From NCBI RefSeq assembly GCF_001507595.1, contig NZ_LQBQ01000001.1, positions 310,001-374,000 on the forward strand: a stretch of DNA of 64,000 nucleotides, in the 5' to 3' direction. A program made the position numbers and the translations under genes. The DNA comes from Ruegeria marisrubri. GTDB lineage: Bacteria > Pseudomonadota > Alphaproteobacteria > Rhodobacterales > Rhodobacteraceae. The notes beneath the pieces were generated by a model that saw only the letters and a program-made list of their open reading frames with translations, was not told the DNA's origin and did not search any database. Shown here in pieces: positions 17,513 to 26,304 of this stretch (its first letter is position 1; every line of letters starts with the position of its first letter).

Positions 17513-19162
17513 CTATGGGAACACACCCCGCAGCAACTTGGCCTCGGTCACGCGCTGCACGCCTTCGACCAGCGCCGCCGTGCGCATGTCGATCCCGTCC
17601 TTTGCTGCGCGCGCCACCGTGCGGTCGAACGCGTCGAGCATGATCTGCTTGAGGCGGCCGTTGATCTCGTCCAACGTCCAGGTCAGGTTCTGCGTGCCCT
17701 GAACCCACTCGAAATAGGATACCGTGACGCCCCCCGCGTTCCCCAGAACGTCGGGCACGATCATGATGCCCTTTTCGTTCAAGGTTTCGTCGGCTTCCAG
17801 AGATGTCGGGCCGTTGGCCCCCTCGGCCAGGATCTTGCAGTCGATCCGGTCCGCGTTCTCGGCGGTCACCTGGTTTTGCAACGCGGCCAGGGCCAGCACG
17901 TCGCATTTCGTTTCCAGCAGCTCGGCATTGGTCAGATGGTCGGCCTCGGGGTAGTCCTTGAGAACCCGGTTCTCCGCGACATAATCCATCAGCGACCGGA
18001 TCGAGAGGCCGTTGGGATTGTAGAGACCGGTCGAGACATCGCTGACGGCGATGACCTTGGCGCCTGCCTCTTCCAGAAACTTCGCGGTGAAGCTGCCGAC
18101 ATTGCCGAACCCCTGTACCACGGCCGGCGCGCCGTTCAGGTCCAGTCCGGTGTGCCGCGCCGCGGCCTCGATCATGTAGACCAGCCCGCGGCCCGTCGCC
18201 TCGCGGCGTCCCAGCGATCCGCCCAGAACCACCGGCTTGCCGGTGACCACCGTGGGAACCGTGTAGCCGACCTGCTGGCTGTAGGTGTCCATCATCCACG
18301 CCATGACCTGTTCGTTGGTCCCCATGTCGGGGGCGGGGATGTCCTTGTCCGGGCCGATGAATTCAATGATTTCGGCAGTATAGCGCCGTGTCAGCCGCTG
18401 CAACTCGTTGCTGGACAACACGGTCGGATCGACGCGCACGCCGCCCTTGGCGCCGCCATAGGGCAGGTTCATCAGGGCGCATTTCCAGGTCATCCAGGTG
18501 GCCAGCGCCGCCACCTCGCCCAGATCCACGTCTTCGTGATAGCGCACGCCGCCCTTGGTCGGGCCCATCGTCAGCACATGCTGGACGCGGTAGCCGAACA
18601 CGGTTTCCACCTGTGCCCGGTCGTCCCTGAAAAAGGGGAAGGTCACCACCTGTGTGCGCTGCGGGAACAGCAGCCGCTGGCGGATATTGTCGTCCAGACC
18701 CATGATCTGCGCCGCCTTGAGAAATTGCTGCTGCGCCAGGCGGAGCATCGGGGAATCCCACTCGGCCGTGTGGGCCCGCGCACGCGCCAGCGTGTAGCGG
18801 ATGGCCCGCCCCAGGGCGACGGCGTTCAGGCTCGATTTGACCAGAAACGCGCTGGCCCCCGCTTCCACCGCGGTGGCCGCCAGTTTCAGGTCGTCCATGG
18901 CCGTCAGGATGACCACCGGAACCTCCGGAGCCGCCGTATGGACCCGGAAGAACGTCTCGAGTTCCTGGCTGTCGGGAAGCACCAGGTCGAGCAGCACCAG
19001 ATCGATGCCCCCGGCGTGCAATATCGCAAGGCCGTCCGCCAGAGTCTCTGCGGACTGAAGCGTGCATCTCAGCTGCGGTTCACCCTCGATCAGACGAACG
19101 ACAAGTTTGGCGTGAAGCGGGTTGTCCTCGATCAGGAGGATATTGACTGCTTGATCGGACAT
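17513..19162 (-). CDS. Response-regulator receiver domain fused to glutamate dehydrogenase
   Basis: This continuous 549-residue frame joins two complete modules. Residues 1-125 form a CheY-like receiver with acidic pair Glu12/Asp13, phospho-acceptor Asp59 (LVLLDLVLPDS), Thr87 and Lys109 all present. Residues about 139-549 form a full hexameric-type glutamate dehydrogenase. Lys203 (GPTKGG), Lys227 and Lys239 (YGGAKGG) match substrate-binding and catalytic lysines, Asp279 (PAPDMGT) matches the catalytic aspartate, and GFGNVG (351-356) is the dinucleotide loop. An acidic residue after the second strand (AVSD) favours NAD over NADP. It would interconvert glutamate with 2-oxoglutarate and ammonia. 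It is followed by the phosphorelay kinase gene. Met139 could serve as an internal start for a standalone enzyme, but the upstream ribosome site there is weak. I infer phosphorylation-controlled activity; no DNA-binding output is present. Confidence 0.9.
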   Translation of the reverse strand: MSDQAVNILLIEDNPLHAKLVVRLIEGEPQLRCTLQSAETLADGLAILHAGGIDLVLLDLVLPDSQELETFFRVHTAAPEVPVVILTAMDDLKLAATAVEAGASAFLVKSSLNAVALGRAIRYTLARARAHTAEWDSPMLRLAQQQFLKAAQIMGLDDNIRQRLLFPQRTQVVTFPFFRDDRAQVETVFGYRVQHVLTMGPTKGGVRYHEDVDLGEVAALATWMTWKCALMNLPYGGAKGGVRVDPTVLSSNELQRLTRRYTAEIIEFIGPDKDIPAPDMGTNEQVMAWMMDTYSQQVGYTVPTVVTGKPVVLGGSLGRREATGRGLVYMIEAAARHTGLDLNGAPAVVQGFGNVGSFTAKFLEEAGAKVIAVSDVSTGLYNPNGLSIRSLMDYVAENRVLKDYPEADHLTNAELLETKCDVLALAALQNQVTAENADRIDCKILAEGANGPTSLEADETLNEKGIMIVPDVLGNAGGVTVSYFEWVQGTQNLTWTLDEINGRLKQIMLDAFDRTVARAAKDGIDMRTAALVEGVQRVTEAKLLRGVFP

Positions 19163-19397
19163 GTGACGTCCTTTCAGTGCGATAGCTGCTAAGCCCCTTC
19201 AATGCTGAAGCAATCTCGGGCGCCAGTCATGTGTTTCATGGTCCAATCGCCAAGTTGTGATCGAAACGGGAAGGAAAACTTGCCGCTGACGGCGCGGCGG
19301 GCAAATGGCCGACGGCGCGCCTTCAAAGCCCCGCACAGCCTTGCGGCACAGGAGTGCAAAGCTTCATGGTTTCCGAATGCCCCTCACGACCCTGAAG
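19163..19397 (-). promoter_or_regulatory. Upstream region of the receiver-GDH/kinase operon
   Basis: The 235-bp gap upstream of the receiver-GDH gene must hold the promoter for the pair. An AAGGA ribosome site lies a few bases before the ATG. CAAGTT and AACTTG form an inverted repeat separated by 20 bp around 19251-19282. I see no clear sigma-70 or sigma-54 promoter and cannot assign a regulator. Confidence 0.3.
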
Positions 19398-20060
19398 TCA
19401 TCCATCAACCCGTTTGGATCGGCCATTGGCAATGGCGCCGTTGACGCCGAAATGCTTCGGAAAGAGCGCGCTCAGAAAGCGGAACACGACGCGAACCGAC
19501 TCCTCGCGGTCGAAGATGTCGGGGTGCAACAGGTAATCCGTCCACATGCCTTCCAGCATCGCTAGCGTGCCATGGGTGGCATCCCGCGCGATATCCGCCG
19601 CCTCTGCCGCGCCGGCTTCCTGTGCGATCCTGGAAAAGGCGTCATGGACCATGTTCCGCAGCTTTGCATCGCGCGTATCGGAATAGGCGGCAATCGCGGC
19701 TCTGTTGCGGGCCTCGCCCCTGAACGCGTACCAGATGCTGACGTTCCTGCGGTTGAGAACCTCTTCGCTCAGATCCCCGCGAACGATCATCTCGATGCGC
19801 TCCTGACCGGTGTCGCCGGCCGCGTTCAGCAAGGCGTAGAGACCCTGGTAGTATTCTTCGGACGAGTGTTTCACGGCCTCGTTCAGCAGGTTGTCCTTGC
19901 CGCCGAAATGCAGGTGAATCATGCCGCGCGACAGCCCGGCGCGCTGGATGATTTCGCTGACGCTGGTTTCCGAGATTCCCTTTTCAGCCACGGAATCCAG
20001 CACCGCTTCGATCAGGGTCAGTCGATTTTTTTCTCGTGCCTGTTGGCGTTTTCCCGTCAT
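19398..20060 (-). CDS. TetR-family repressor, BetI-like
   Basis: The 220-residue protein has an N-terminal TetR helix-turn-helix (LIEAVLDSVAEKGISETSV then GLSRGMIHLHFGGKDNLL) and a C-terminal ligand domain resembling BetI, the choline-responsive repressor. It is divergent from a PotBCAD-type transporter, with a perfect palindrome in between. It likely represses that operon, and perhaps itself, until a quaternary or methylated amine ligand is present. The specific ligand is inferred only from family and context. Confidence 0.85.
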   Translation of the reverse strand: MTGKRQQAREKNRLTLIEAVLDSVAEKGISETSVSEIIQRAGLSRGMIHLHFGGKDNLLNEAVKHSSEEYYQGLYALLNAAGDTGQERIEMIVRGDLSEEVLNRRNVSIWYAFRGEARNRAAIAAYSDTRDAKLRNMVHDAFSRIAQEAGAAEAADIARDATHGTLAMLEGMWTDYLLHPDIFDREESVRVVFRFLSALFPKHFGVNGAIANGRSKRVDG

Positions 20061-20148
20061 GATGCAGGCTTTCCGTTTGAAAAATCGTTCTTTTCCGTCC
20101 GAACCACCAATCCAAAAGGCGCTTTTCCCAAGGCCGCCAAAATATGTG

Positions 20149-20200
20149 TTGACACAGCTTGGTGGAAAATTCCAGATTTAAATGGACGATTGTCCATTTT
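20149..20200. promoter_or_regulatory. BetI-like palindromic operator with nearby -35 element
   Basis: A perfect 8-4-8 palindrome, AAATGGAC-GATT-GTCCATTT, occupies 20181-20200 between the TetR gene and the transporter operon. It lies 38 bp ahead of the transporter start. A consensus TTGACA (20149-20154) lies 26 bp upstream and could be the -35 element for the plus-strand promoter. The matching -10 is unclear, with TTTAAAT at 20178-20184 too far for ideal spacing. The position fits repression by blocking polymerase. Confidence 0.65.
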
Positions 20201-20238
20201 GGTGTGGGCGGCGATTGCAACCAGAACAGCGGTAACTC

Positions 20239-21102
20239 ATGGCCACCATTCTCAAGTCAGAGGCCGGCAAGGGAATTGCGCTCAGCGCGCCGGCGTCGCT
20301 CTATGTCGGCTTGCTGGTGGCGGCGCCGTTGGGAATTCTGGTCGCCTACAGTTTCTGGACCCAGACCTATGTCGAGATCGACAGGACCTTCACCTGGGCG
20401 AACTACAGCGAGGCGGTAAACGACCCGCTGGTGCGGCACCTGCTGATCCGGTCGATCGCCATCGCCGGGGCGGTGACCTTTGCGACCGTGGCGCTGGCCT
20501 ATCCGATCGCCTATTTCATCGCCTTCCGCACGCAGAAAAAGGCGCTGTGGCTGCTGCTGATCACGATCCCGTTCTGGAGCAGCTACCTGCTGCGGGTGTT
20601 CAGCTGGAAACTGATCCTCGGCTTCAACGGGGTGATGAACTCGGCGCTGATCTCGATCGGGGTGATCCAGGAGCCTTTGACCTTTCTGCTCTACAACGAA
20701 TTCGCGGTGGTCCTGACGCTGGCCCACGCCTGGGCGCCCTTCGCGATCCTGCCGATCTATGTCTCGCTGCAAAAGATCGACCGGTCGCTGCTCGAGGCGG
20801 CGACCGATCTGGGGTGCAACCGCCTGGAGCGGTTCATTCGCGTGACGCTGCCGCTGACGGTTCCGGGCATCATCGCCTCCTGCCTGATCATCTTCATTCC
20901 GACCGTGGGTGACTATGTGACCCCGGCGCTGGTCGGCGGATCGCAGGGCAAGATGGTGGCCAACCTGATCCAGGTCCAGTTCGGGGCCGCCAACAACTGG
21001 CCGCTGGGGGCGACCCTGTCGCTGATGGCGATGGTTTCGGTCGGCATCGTCGCCATCCTGTTCGTTCTGCTCGCCACCGGCCTGGGCAGGAGGATCCGAT
21101 GA
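20239..21102 (+). CDS. PotB-type ABC transporter permease (spermidine/putrescine-like family)
   Basis: The 287-residue protein has about six membrane helices and the EAA-type cytoplasmic loop (LLEAATDLGCNRLERFIRVTLP) that contacts the ATPase. It pairs with the next permease, ATPase and binding protein to make a type I importer of the polyamine/quaternary-amine family. It overlaps the next gene by 4 bp. The neighbouring BetI-like repressor and demethylating enzymes suggest a methylated amine rather than a polyamine. Confidence 0.92.
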   Translation: MATILKSEAGKGIALSAPASLYVGLLVAAPLGILVAYSFWTQTYVEIDRTFTWANYSEAVNDPLVRHLLIRSIAIAGAVTFATVALAYPIAYFIAFRTQKKALWLLLITIPFWSSYLLRVFSWKLILGFNGVMNSALISIGVIQEPLTFLLYNEFAVVLTLAHAWAPFAILPIYVSLQKIDRSLLEAATDLGCNRLERFIRVTLPLTVPGIIASCLIIFIPTVGDYVTPALVGGSQGKMVANLIQVQFGAANNWPLGATLSLMAMVSVGIVAILFVLLATGLGRRIR

Positions 21103-21893
21103 CCGCCGTTGCCCGCATCCCCTGGCTGCTGATCTATGCGACCGCGTATCTGATCTTTCTCTACCTGCCGGTGCTGCTGCTGCCGCTGTTTTCCTTCAAC
21201 GACGGCACCATCGTGGCGTTTCCGATCAAGGGGTTCACCCTGAAATGGTACGCCCAGCTTGGCGAGCAGGAGACCCTGCTGAACGCCATGGTGAACTCTC
21301 TGATCGTGGGTTCGGTGACCGCGCTGGCGGCGACCTCACTGGGGCTGTTCGCCGCGCGCGCCTATGTGAGATACCGCTTTGCGGGGCGCGAGCTGTCCGA
21401 AGGGCTGGTGATGCTGCCGCTGGTCATTCCCGGCATCATCGTGGCCAGCTCGATGCTTGTTCTGTTCATCAGCATCGGCCTGAAGCCCTCGCTGACGACC
21501 GTGATCCTGGGCCATACCTTCGTCGCCCTGCCATTCGCTGTGTCGATCATGAAGTCGGCCTTCGACGACTTCGACCAGTCGCTCGAAGAAGCCGCCTATG
21601 ACCTGGGAGAAACCGTGGTCGGCACCTTCCGCCGGGTGACCCTGCCGATCGTGGCGCCGGGTATCGTCTCAAGCCTGCTGGTGACCTTCACCGTGTCCTT
21701 CGACGAGTTCGTCCTGGCGTTTTTCCTGTCGGGCAACCAGCCGACCCTGCCGGTCTATATCTGGAGCCAGATCCGCTTTCCGGCCAAGCTGCCGAACACC
21801 CTGGCGCTGGGCTCGCTGTTGCTTATGTCCTCGGTGATCCTGCTGCTGATCGCCGAATATTTCCGCCGCCGATCCACGAAATCCACGAGCTGA
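21099..21893 (+). CDS. PotC-type ABC transporter permease
   Basis: The 264-residue second permease has six predicted helices and an EAA loop (LEEAAYDLGETVVGTFRRVTLP). N-terminal YLPVLLLPLFSFND is typical of PotC/YdcV proteins. It begins within the last codons of the preceding permease gene, implying coupled synthesis of the heterodimer. It is followed after 16 bp by the ATPase gene. Confidence 0.92.
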   Translation: MTAVARIPWLLIYATAYLIFLYLPVLLLPLFSFNDGTIVAFPIKGFTLKWYAQLGEQETLLNAMVNSLIVGSVTALAATSLGLFAARAYVRYRFAGRELSEGLVMLPLVIPGIIVASSMLVLFISIGLKPSLTTVILGHTFVALPFAVSIMKSAFDDFDQSLEEAAYDLGETVVGTFRRVTLPIVAPGIVSSLLVTFTVSFDEFVLAFFLSGNQPTLPVYIWSQIRFPAKLPNTLALGSLLLMSSVILLLIAEYFRRRSTKSTS

Positions 21894-21909
21894 GAAGAGT
21901 GCCCGAAAG

Positions 21910-23010
21910 ATGAGCGATCAGAACATCATCGAAATCACCGGCGTCGAGAAACGCTTTGGCAGCTTCGTCGCCGTGTCCGATCTGAACCTGTCGCTGAAAG
22001 AGGGCGAGTTCTTTTCGCTGCTGGGGCCGTCGGGCTGCGGCAAAACCACGGCGCTGCGGATGATCGCGGGCTTTCAGGATTATGAAAAGGGCGAGATCCG
22101 CATCGGCGGCCAACTGATGGAGGACATTCCGGCCAACAAGCGGCCAACGAACATGGTGTTCCAGTCCTACGCGATCTTTCCGCATCTGGACGTGGGCGAC
22201 AACGTGGGCTTTGGCCTGCGCAAGCTGGGCCTGTCGCGCAAGGAGATGCGCGAACGTGTGTCCGAGGCGCTGGAGATGGTCGAACTGGGCGGGCTGGAAC
22301 GGCGCAAGGCCAGCGAGCTTTCGGGCGGCCAGCGGCAGCGGGTGGCACTGGCGCGGGCGCTGGTGATGCGGCCCAAGGTGCTGCTGTTGGACGAGCCGCT
22401 GTCGGCGCTCGACAAGAAGCTGCGTGAAAACATGCAGCTTGAAATGCGCCGGCTACAGCAGAAACTCGGCATCACCTTCGTGATGGTCACCCACGACCAG
22501 TACGAGGCGATGACGATGTCGGACCGGATCGGTGTGATGTTCGCGGGCCAACTCAAGCAGGTGGACCGGCCCGAGCAGCTCTATGCGCGGCCCTGCAACC
22601 GCGAGGTGGCGGCCTTCATCGGCGGCATGAATTTTCTCAACGCCAGGGTCACGGGCGAAAACGGCGACACCCTGTCCGTCGATGTGGACGGGTTCGGGCC
22701 GCTGGTCGTTCAGAAAAACCCGAATGTCCTGGCCAGTGGCACCGACATACTGGTCGGGATCCGGCCCGAACAGCTTGAGATCGGGGCGAAACAGCCGGAC
22801 GGCTATGACGCCTATCTGCAGGGAACGATCTCGGACGTCGCCTTCTATGGCGAGAGCGTCCACTACTATGTCCGATGCGAGGGCCTGGACGATGCGATCG
22901 TCGTCGCGGTTCCCAACTATTTCCACACGGTCGATCACAAACCGGGTGAGCCGGTCTGGCTGGGGGTTCAGAACGCCTCGGTGATCGATCTGGGCGCGCG
23001 CGAGCAATAA
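21910..23010 (+). CDS. PotA-type ABC transporter ATP-binding protein
   Basis: The 366-residue ATPase has Walker A (GPSGCGKTT), signature LSGGQRQRVALARAL, Walker B (VLLLDEPLSALD) and a C-terminal TOBE-type domain from about residue 270. It energises import through the two Pot-type permeases. Length and domain plan fit PotA/UgpC-like ATPases. It lies in the middle of the importer operon, 19 bp before the binding-protein gene. Confidence 0.94.
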   Translation: MSDQNIIEITGVEKRFGSFVAVSDLNLSLKEGEFFSLLGPSGCGKTTALRMIAGFQDYEKGEIRIGGQLMEDIPANKRPTNMVFQSYAIFPHLDVGDNVGFGLRKLGLSRKEMRERVSEALEMVELGGLERRKASELSGGQRQRVALARALVMRPKVLLLDEPLSALDKKLRENMQLEMRRLQQKLGITFVMVTHDQYEAMTMSDRIGVMFAGQLKQVDRPEQLYARPCNREVAAFIGGMNFLNARVTGENGDTLSVDVDGFGPLVVQKNPNVLASGTDILVGIRPEQLEIGAKQPDGYDAYLQGTISDVAFYGESVHYYVRCEGLDDAIVVAVPNYFHTVDHKPGEPVWLGVQNASVIDLGAREQ

Positions 23011-23029
23011 TTTTCAGGGAGGAAGGAAA

Positions 23030-24088
23030 ATGAAACTCAAAACCAGCACGATACTCGGGGCACTTGCCATAACTGGCTTGGCGACCTCGGCGCTGGCCGA
23101 TGCGGCCGACCTGCAGGTCTTTGACTGGTCCGGTTACGAGGATCCGGGCTTTTTCGGCGCGTATGTCGAGAAATACGGCGGCCCGCCCAGCTATACCTAT
23201 TTCGGCAGCCAGGAAGAGGCCTTCACCAAGCTTCAGTCGGGCTTCGAGGCCGATCTGGCACACCCCTGCAGCGACGCGGTGCGCAAATGGGTCGCGGCGG
23301 ACCTGTTGCAGCCGATCGACACCTCCAAGCTGACCAACTGGGACAAGCTGCTGCCGCAGATCAAGGAGGTGGACGGGATCACCATCGACGGCACCACCTA
23401 CATGGTGCCCTTTGAATGGGGCAATACCGGCCTGATCTATCGCACCGACATGATCTCGGGCGATGACATTTCGCTGCAGTTGCTGGCCGATCCGGCCTAT
23501 CAGGGCAAGATCGCCATTCCGGACGCGGCCTCCAGCGCCTATGCCCTGGCCGCGCTGGCGACCGGCGTGTCCAGCTACACCGACATGAGCGACGAGGAGT
23601 TCCAGAAGGCGTCGGACTTCCTGCGCGCGATCCATCCGAACGTGCGGTTCTACTGGTCGGATGCGGGTCAGCTGGATCAGGCCCTTGCAAGCGGCGAGGT
23701 CGAGATGGGCTGGGGCTGGAACCAGTCGGAACTGAACCTGATCTGGAATGAAACGCCGGCTGTGATGATGCGCGACGTGAACAAGGGCATTGCCACCTGG
23801 GTCTGCGGATACGTGCATCTGAAATCGTCCAAGCAGCCGGTCGAACAGGTCTATGACATGCTCAACGCCCTGACGTCCGAGGCCAGCGGCAAATACATCA
23901 TCGAAAGCTGGGGCTACGCGCATTCCAACGCCGATGCGTTCAAGAGCGCGGATCAGGAGCTGATCGAAACCTATGGGTTTGCCGATGTGGACAGCTTTTT
24001 CGAAGGCAGCCTGTTCTTCGATGCGGTGAAGCCCGAGCTCGAGGCGAAAATGCTCAAGGAGTTCGAGCGCATCAAGGCCGGGTTCTGA
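23030..24088 (+). CDS. PotD-type periplasmic substrate-binding protein
   Basis: The 352-residue protein has a Sec signal (cleavage near ALADA), then the PotD-like opening LQVFDWSGYEDPGF. Aromatic-rich segments such as FEWGNTGLIYR and FYWSDAGQ could form the pocket that binds a cationic amine. A strong AGGGAGGAAGG ribosome site precedes it. The ligand is not certain. Spermidine-type acidic contacts are not obvious, and the surrounding genes favour a betaine or methylated proline-like compound. Confidence 0.92.
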   Translation: MKLKTSTILGALAITGLATSALADAADLQVFDWSGYEDPGFFGAYVEKYGGPPSYTYFGSQEEAFTKLQSGFEADLAHPCSDAVRKWVAADLLQPIDTSKLTNWDKLLPQIKEVDGITIDGTTYMVPFEWGNTGLIYRTDMISGDDISLQLLADPAYQGKIAIPDAASSAYALAALATGVSSYTDMSDEEFQKASDFLRAIHPNVRFYWSDAGQLDQALASGEVEMGWGWNQSELNLIWNETPAVMMRDVNKGIATWVCGYVHLKSSKQPVEQVYDMLNALTSEASGKYIIESWGYAHSNADAFKSADQELIETYGFADVDSFFEGSLFFDAVKPELEAKMLKEFERIKAGF

Positions 24089-24174
24089 TCTGGCCGAGCG
24101 GGGGCGCCACTCACGCTAGACCCCCGCCCGAATTTCAAAAGGCGAAATGTCAATTTTCTGGAGGAAGCGCTGCC

Positions 24175-26304
24175 ATGTCGGGCGCTAACGGGTATTCCAT
24201 TCTCTTCGAGCCGGTCCGGATCGGCCCGGTGACGGCGCGCAACCGGTTCTACCAGGTGCCGCATTGCAACGGGCTGGGGCATCTGCGCCCGCAGGCCGAG
24301 GCGGCCATGCGCGCCATGAAGGCCGAGGGCGGCTGGGCCGTCGTGTCCACGCAGGAAACCGAGATCCACCCGACCTCCGACCTGTCGCCATACGCGGAGA
24401 ACCGCATCTGGGACGAACGCGACCTGCCGGCGCTGCGCCTGATGACGGAGGGTGTCCATGAAAAGGGGGCGCTGGCGGCGATCCAGCTGGCCCATAACGG
24501 TCACCACGCGCAGAACCACCTGACCCGCGCGCCGGTGCTGGCGCCCTCGGACATGTCGCTCGAGACGCCTTACCCCAAGCAGGCCCGCGCGATGGACAAG
24601 TCCGACATCCGCGAGTTCCGGAAATGGCACCGTGACGCGGCCCTGCGCGCCCGCGATGCGGGGTTTGACATCATCTATGTCTATGCCGGCCACCACATGA
24701 CCCTGCCGCAGCATTTCCTGCTGCCGCAGTTCAATGACCGCTCGGACGAGTATGGCGGCTCGCTGGAAAACCGCGCGCGGCTGATGCGCGAGCTGCTGGA
24801 GGAAACGAAAGAGGCCGTGGGCGATACCTGCGCGGTGGCGCTGCGCTTTGCGGTGGACGAGATGATGGGGGGCGACGGCATGCAGGCGCATGAGGAAGGC
24901 CGCGCCGTCGTCGAGATGCTGTCCGAGTTGCCCGATCTTTGGGACGTGAACGTCGCCGACTGGAGCAATGACAGCCAGACCACCCGGTTCCAGCCGCAGG
25001 ACGGCTTTCAGACTGACTACATCAAATTCGTCAAGCAGGTGACCTCCAAGCCCGTGGTGGCCGTCGGGCGGCTCAACTCGCCCGACCTGATGGTGTCGAT
25101 GGTCCGCAAGAGGATCGTGGATTTCATCGGTGCTGCCCGGCCCTCGATCGCCGACCCGTTCCTGCCGAAAAAGATCGAGGAGGGGCGCATCGACGAGATC
25201 CGAGAATGCATCGGCTGCAATATCTGCGTTTCGTCCGACACGCTGGGCATCCCGATCCGCTGCACCCAGAACCCCACCATGGGCGAGGAGTGGCGGCGCA
25301 AATGGCACCCCGAGATCATCGCACCGAAGGGCAGGGAAGAGGCGGCGCTGGTGGTCGGGGCAGGTCCGGCCGGGCTGGAATGCGCCATGCAGCTTGCGCG
25401 CCGTGGCTACGAGGTGACGCTGGCCGAGGCGTCCCCGGAGTTGGGCGGCCGTGTGCCGCGCGAGGCCTCGCTGCTGGGTCTTTCCGCGTGGAAGCGGGTC
25501 TCGGATCACCGCGTCTACGACCTTCAGCAGCGCGGCAATGTGCAAATGTTCACCGACAGCCGGTTGAGCGCCTCTGACGTTGTCGAGCTAGGTATCCCGA
25601 ATGTCTTCGTCGCCACCGGCTCGCACTGGCGCCGCGACGGGCGCGGGCGGACGGCCAAGCGCGGGGTCGAGATCGCGGCCGGCATGACCGTCCTGACGCC
25701 GGATGACATCATGGACGGGACCGTGCCGCCGCAAGGGCCGGTTCTGATCTATGACGACGATCAGGGCTATATCGGCGGTGTGCTGGCCGAGCAGTTGGCC
25801 GAGGCAGGGCACGAGGTCATCTTCGCAACGCCTGCGGCGGTCGTCTCGCCCTTCACCGAACTGACGCTGGAACAATCCCGCGTTCAGCGCAGCCTGATCG
25901 AGCGTGGGGTGCGCATCGTTCCCCTGCATCGGTTGGCGCGCGTCGGTGCGGAACATGGCGAATTGTCCTGCGTTTACAGCGACAAGCCGCAGAGAGTTGA
26001 CTGTGCCAGCGTCCTGATGGTGACCGAGCGCCAGCGCAATACCAGCCTTTTCGAAGACTTGCGGCAGTTGCCGGATGCGCCGCTGCGCACGTTGGAACTG
26101 ATCGGGGATGCCGCCAATCCGGGTCTCATTGCCGATGCCGTTTACGCCGGGCACATGGCCGCCCGGAATTTCGAGCGCGACCCGGCCGAAGTCGCCCAGG
26201 ACATCTATCGCCGGGAAATCATTTCCCTCGAAACCGCACCGGGCCAAGGGCGCGGCGCTCGCTACAACACCAGACCGGAGTTCGAACATGTCGGAAACAA
26301 CTGA
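24175..26304 (+). CDS. Trimethylamine-dehydrogenase-like flavoprotein (FMN / 4Fe-4S / ADP-binding), likely N-demethylase
   Basis: This 709-residue protein has the old-yellow-enzyme barrel, iron-sulfur segment and pyridine-nucleotide-like domain of the TMADH/dimethylamine dehydrogenase/N-methylproline demethylase family. Cys31 in RFYQVPHC matches the residue that forms the covalent 6-S-cysteinyl-FMN. Cys345, Cys348, Cys351 and Cys363 give the 4Fe-4S site, at almost the same numbering as TMADH. The VYAGHH and DWSND segments match the active-site Tyr/His and Trp/Asp positions. VVGAGPAGLECAMQLA binds ADP. It likely oxidatively demethylates an amine to formaldehyde plus the lower amine. Its stop overlaps the mttB-like gene by 17 bp. 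Confidence 0.88.
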   Translation: MSGANGYSILFEPVRIGPVTARNRFYQVPHCNGLGHLRPQAEAAMRAMKAEGGWAVVSTQETEIHPTSDLSPYAENRIWDERDLPALRLMTEGVHEKGALAAIQLAHNGHHAQNHLTRAPVLAPSDMSLETPYPKQARAMDKSDIREFRKWHRDAALRARDAGFDIIYVYAGHHMTLPQHFLLPQFNDRSDEYGGSLENRARLMRELLEETKEAVGDTCAVALRFAVDEMMGGDGMQAHEEGRAVVEMLSELPDLWDVNVADWSNDSQTTRFQPQDGFQTDYIKFVKQVTSKPVVAVGRLNSPDLMVSMVRKRIVDFIGAARPSIADPFLPKKIEEGRIDEIRECIGCNICVSSDTLGIPIRCTQNPTMGEEWRRKWHPEIIAPKGREEAALVVGAGPAGLECAMQLARRGYEVTLAEASPELGGRVPREASLLGLSAWKRVSDHRVYDLQQRGNVQMFTDSRLSASDVVELGIPNVFVATGSHWRRDGRGRTAKRGVEIAAGMTVLTPDDIMDGTVPPQGPVLIYDDDQGYIGGVLAEQLAEAGHEVIFATPAAVVSPFTELTLEQSRVQRSLIERGVRIVPLHRLARVGAEHGELSCVYSDKPQRVDCASVLMVTERQRNTSLFEDLRQLPDAPLRTLELIGDAANPGLIADAVYAGHMAARNFERDPAEVAQDIYRREIISLETAPGQGRGARYNTRPEFEHVGNN

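Noticed and set aside
18748-19162. Receiver-GDH fusion as an artefact of a lost stop codon between two genes
   Set aside because: Both domains are complete and joined by a short linker with no leftover start region or ribosome site of good quality. I therefore treat it as a real fusion, while noting Met139 as a possible internal start.
20239-24088. Genuine spermidine/putrescine importer
   Set aside because: The family match is to PotABCD, but the BetI-like repressor and demethylating enzymes in the same unit point to methylated amines. I kept only the family name.
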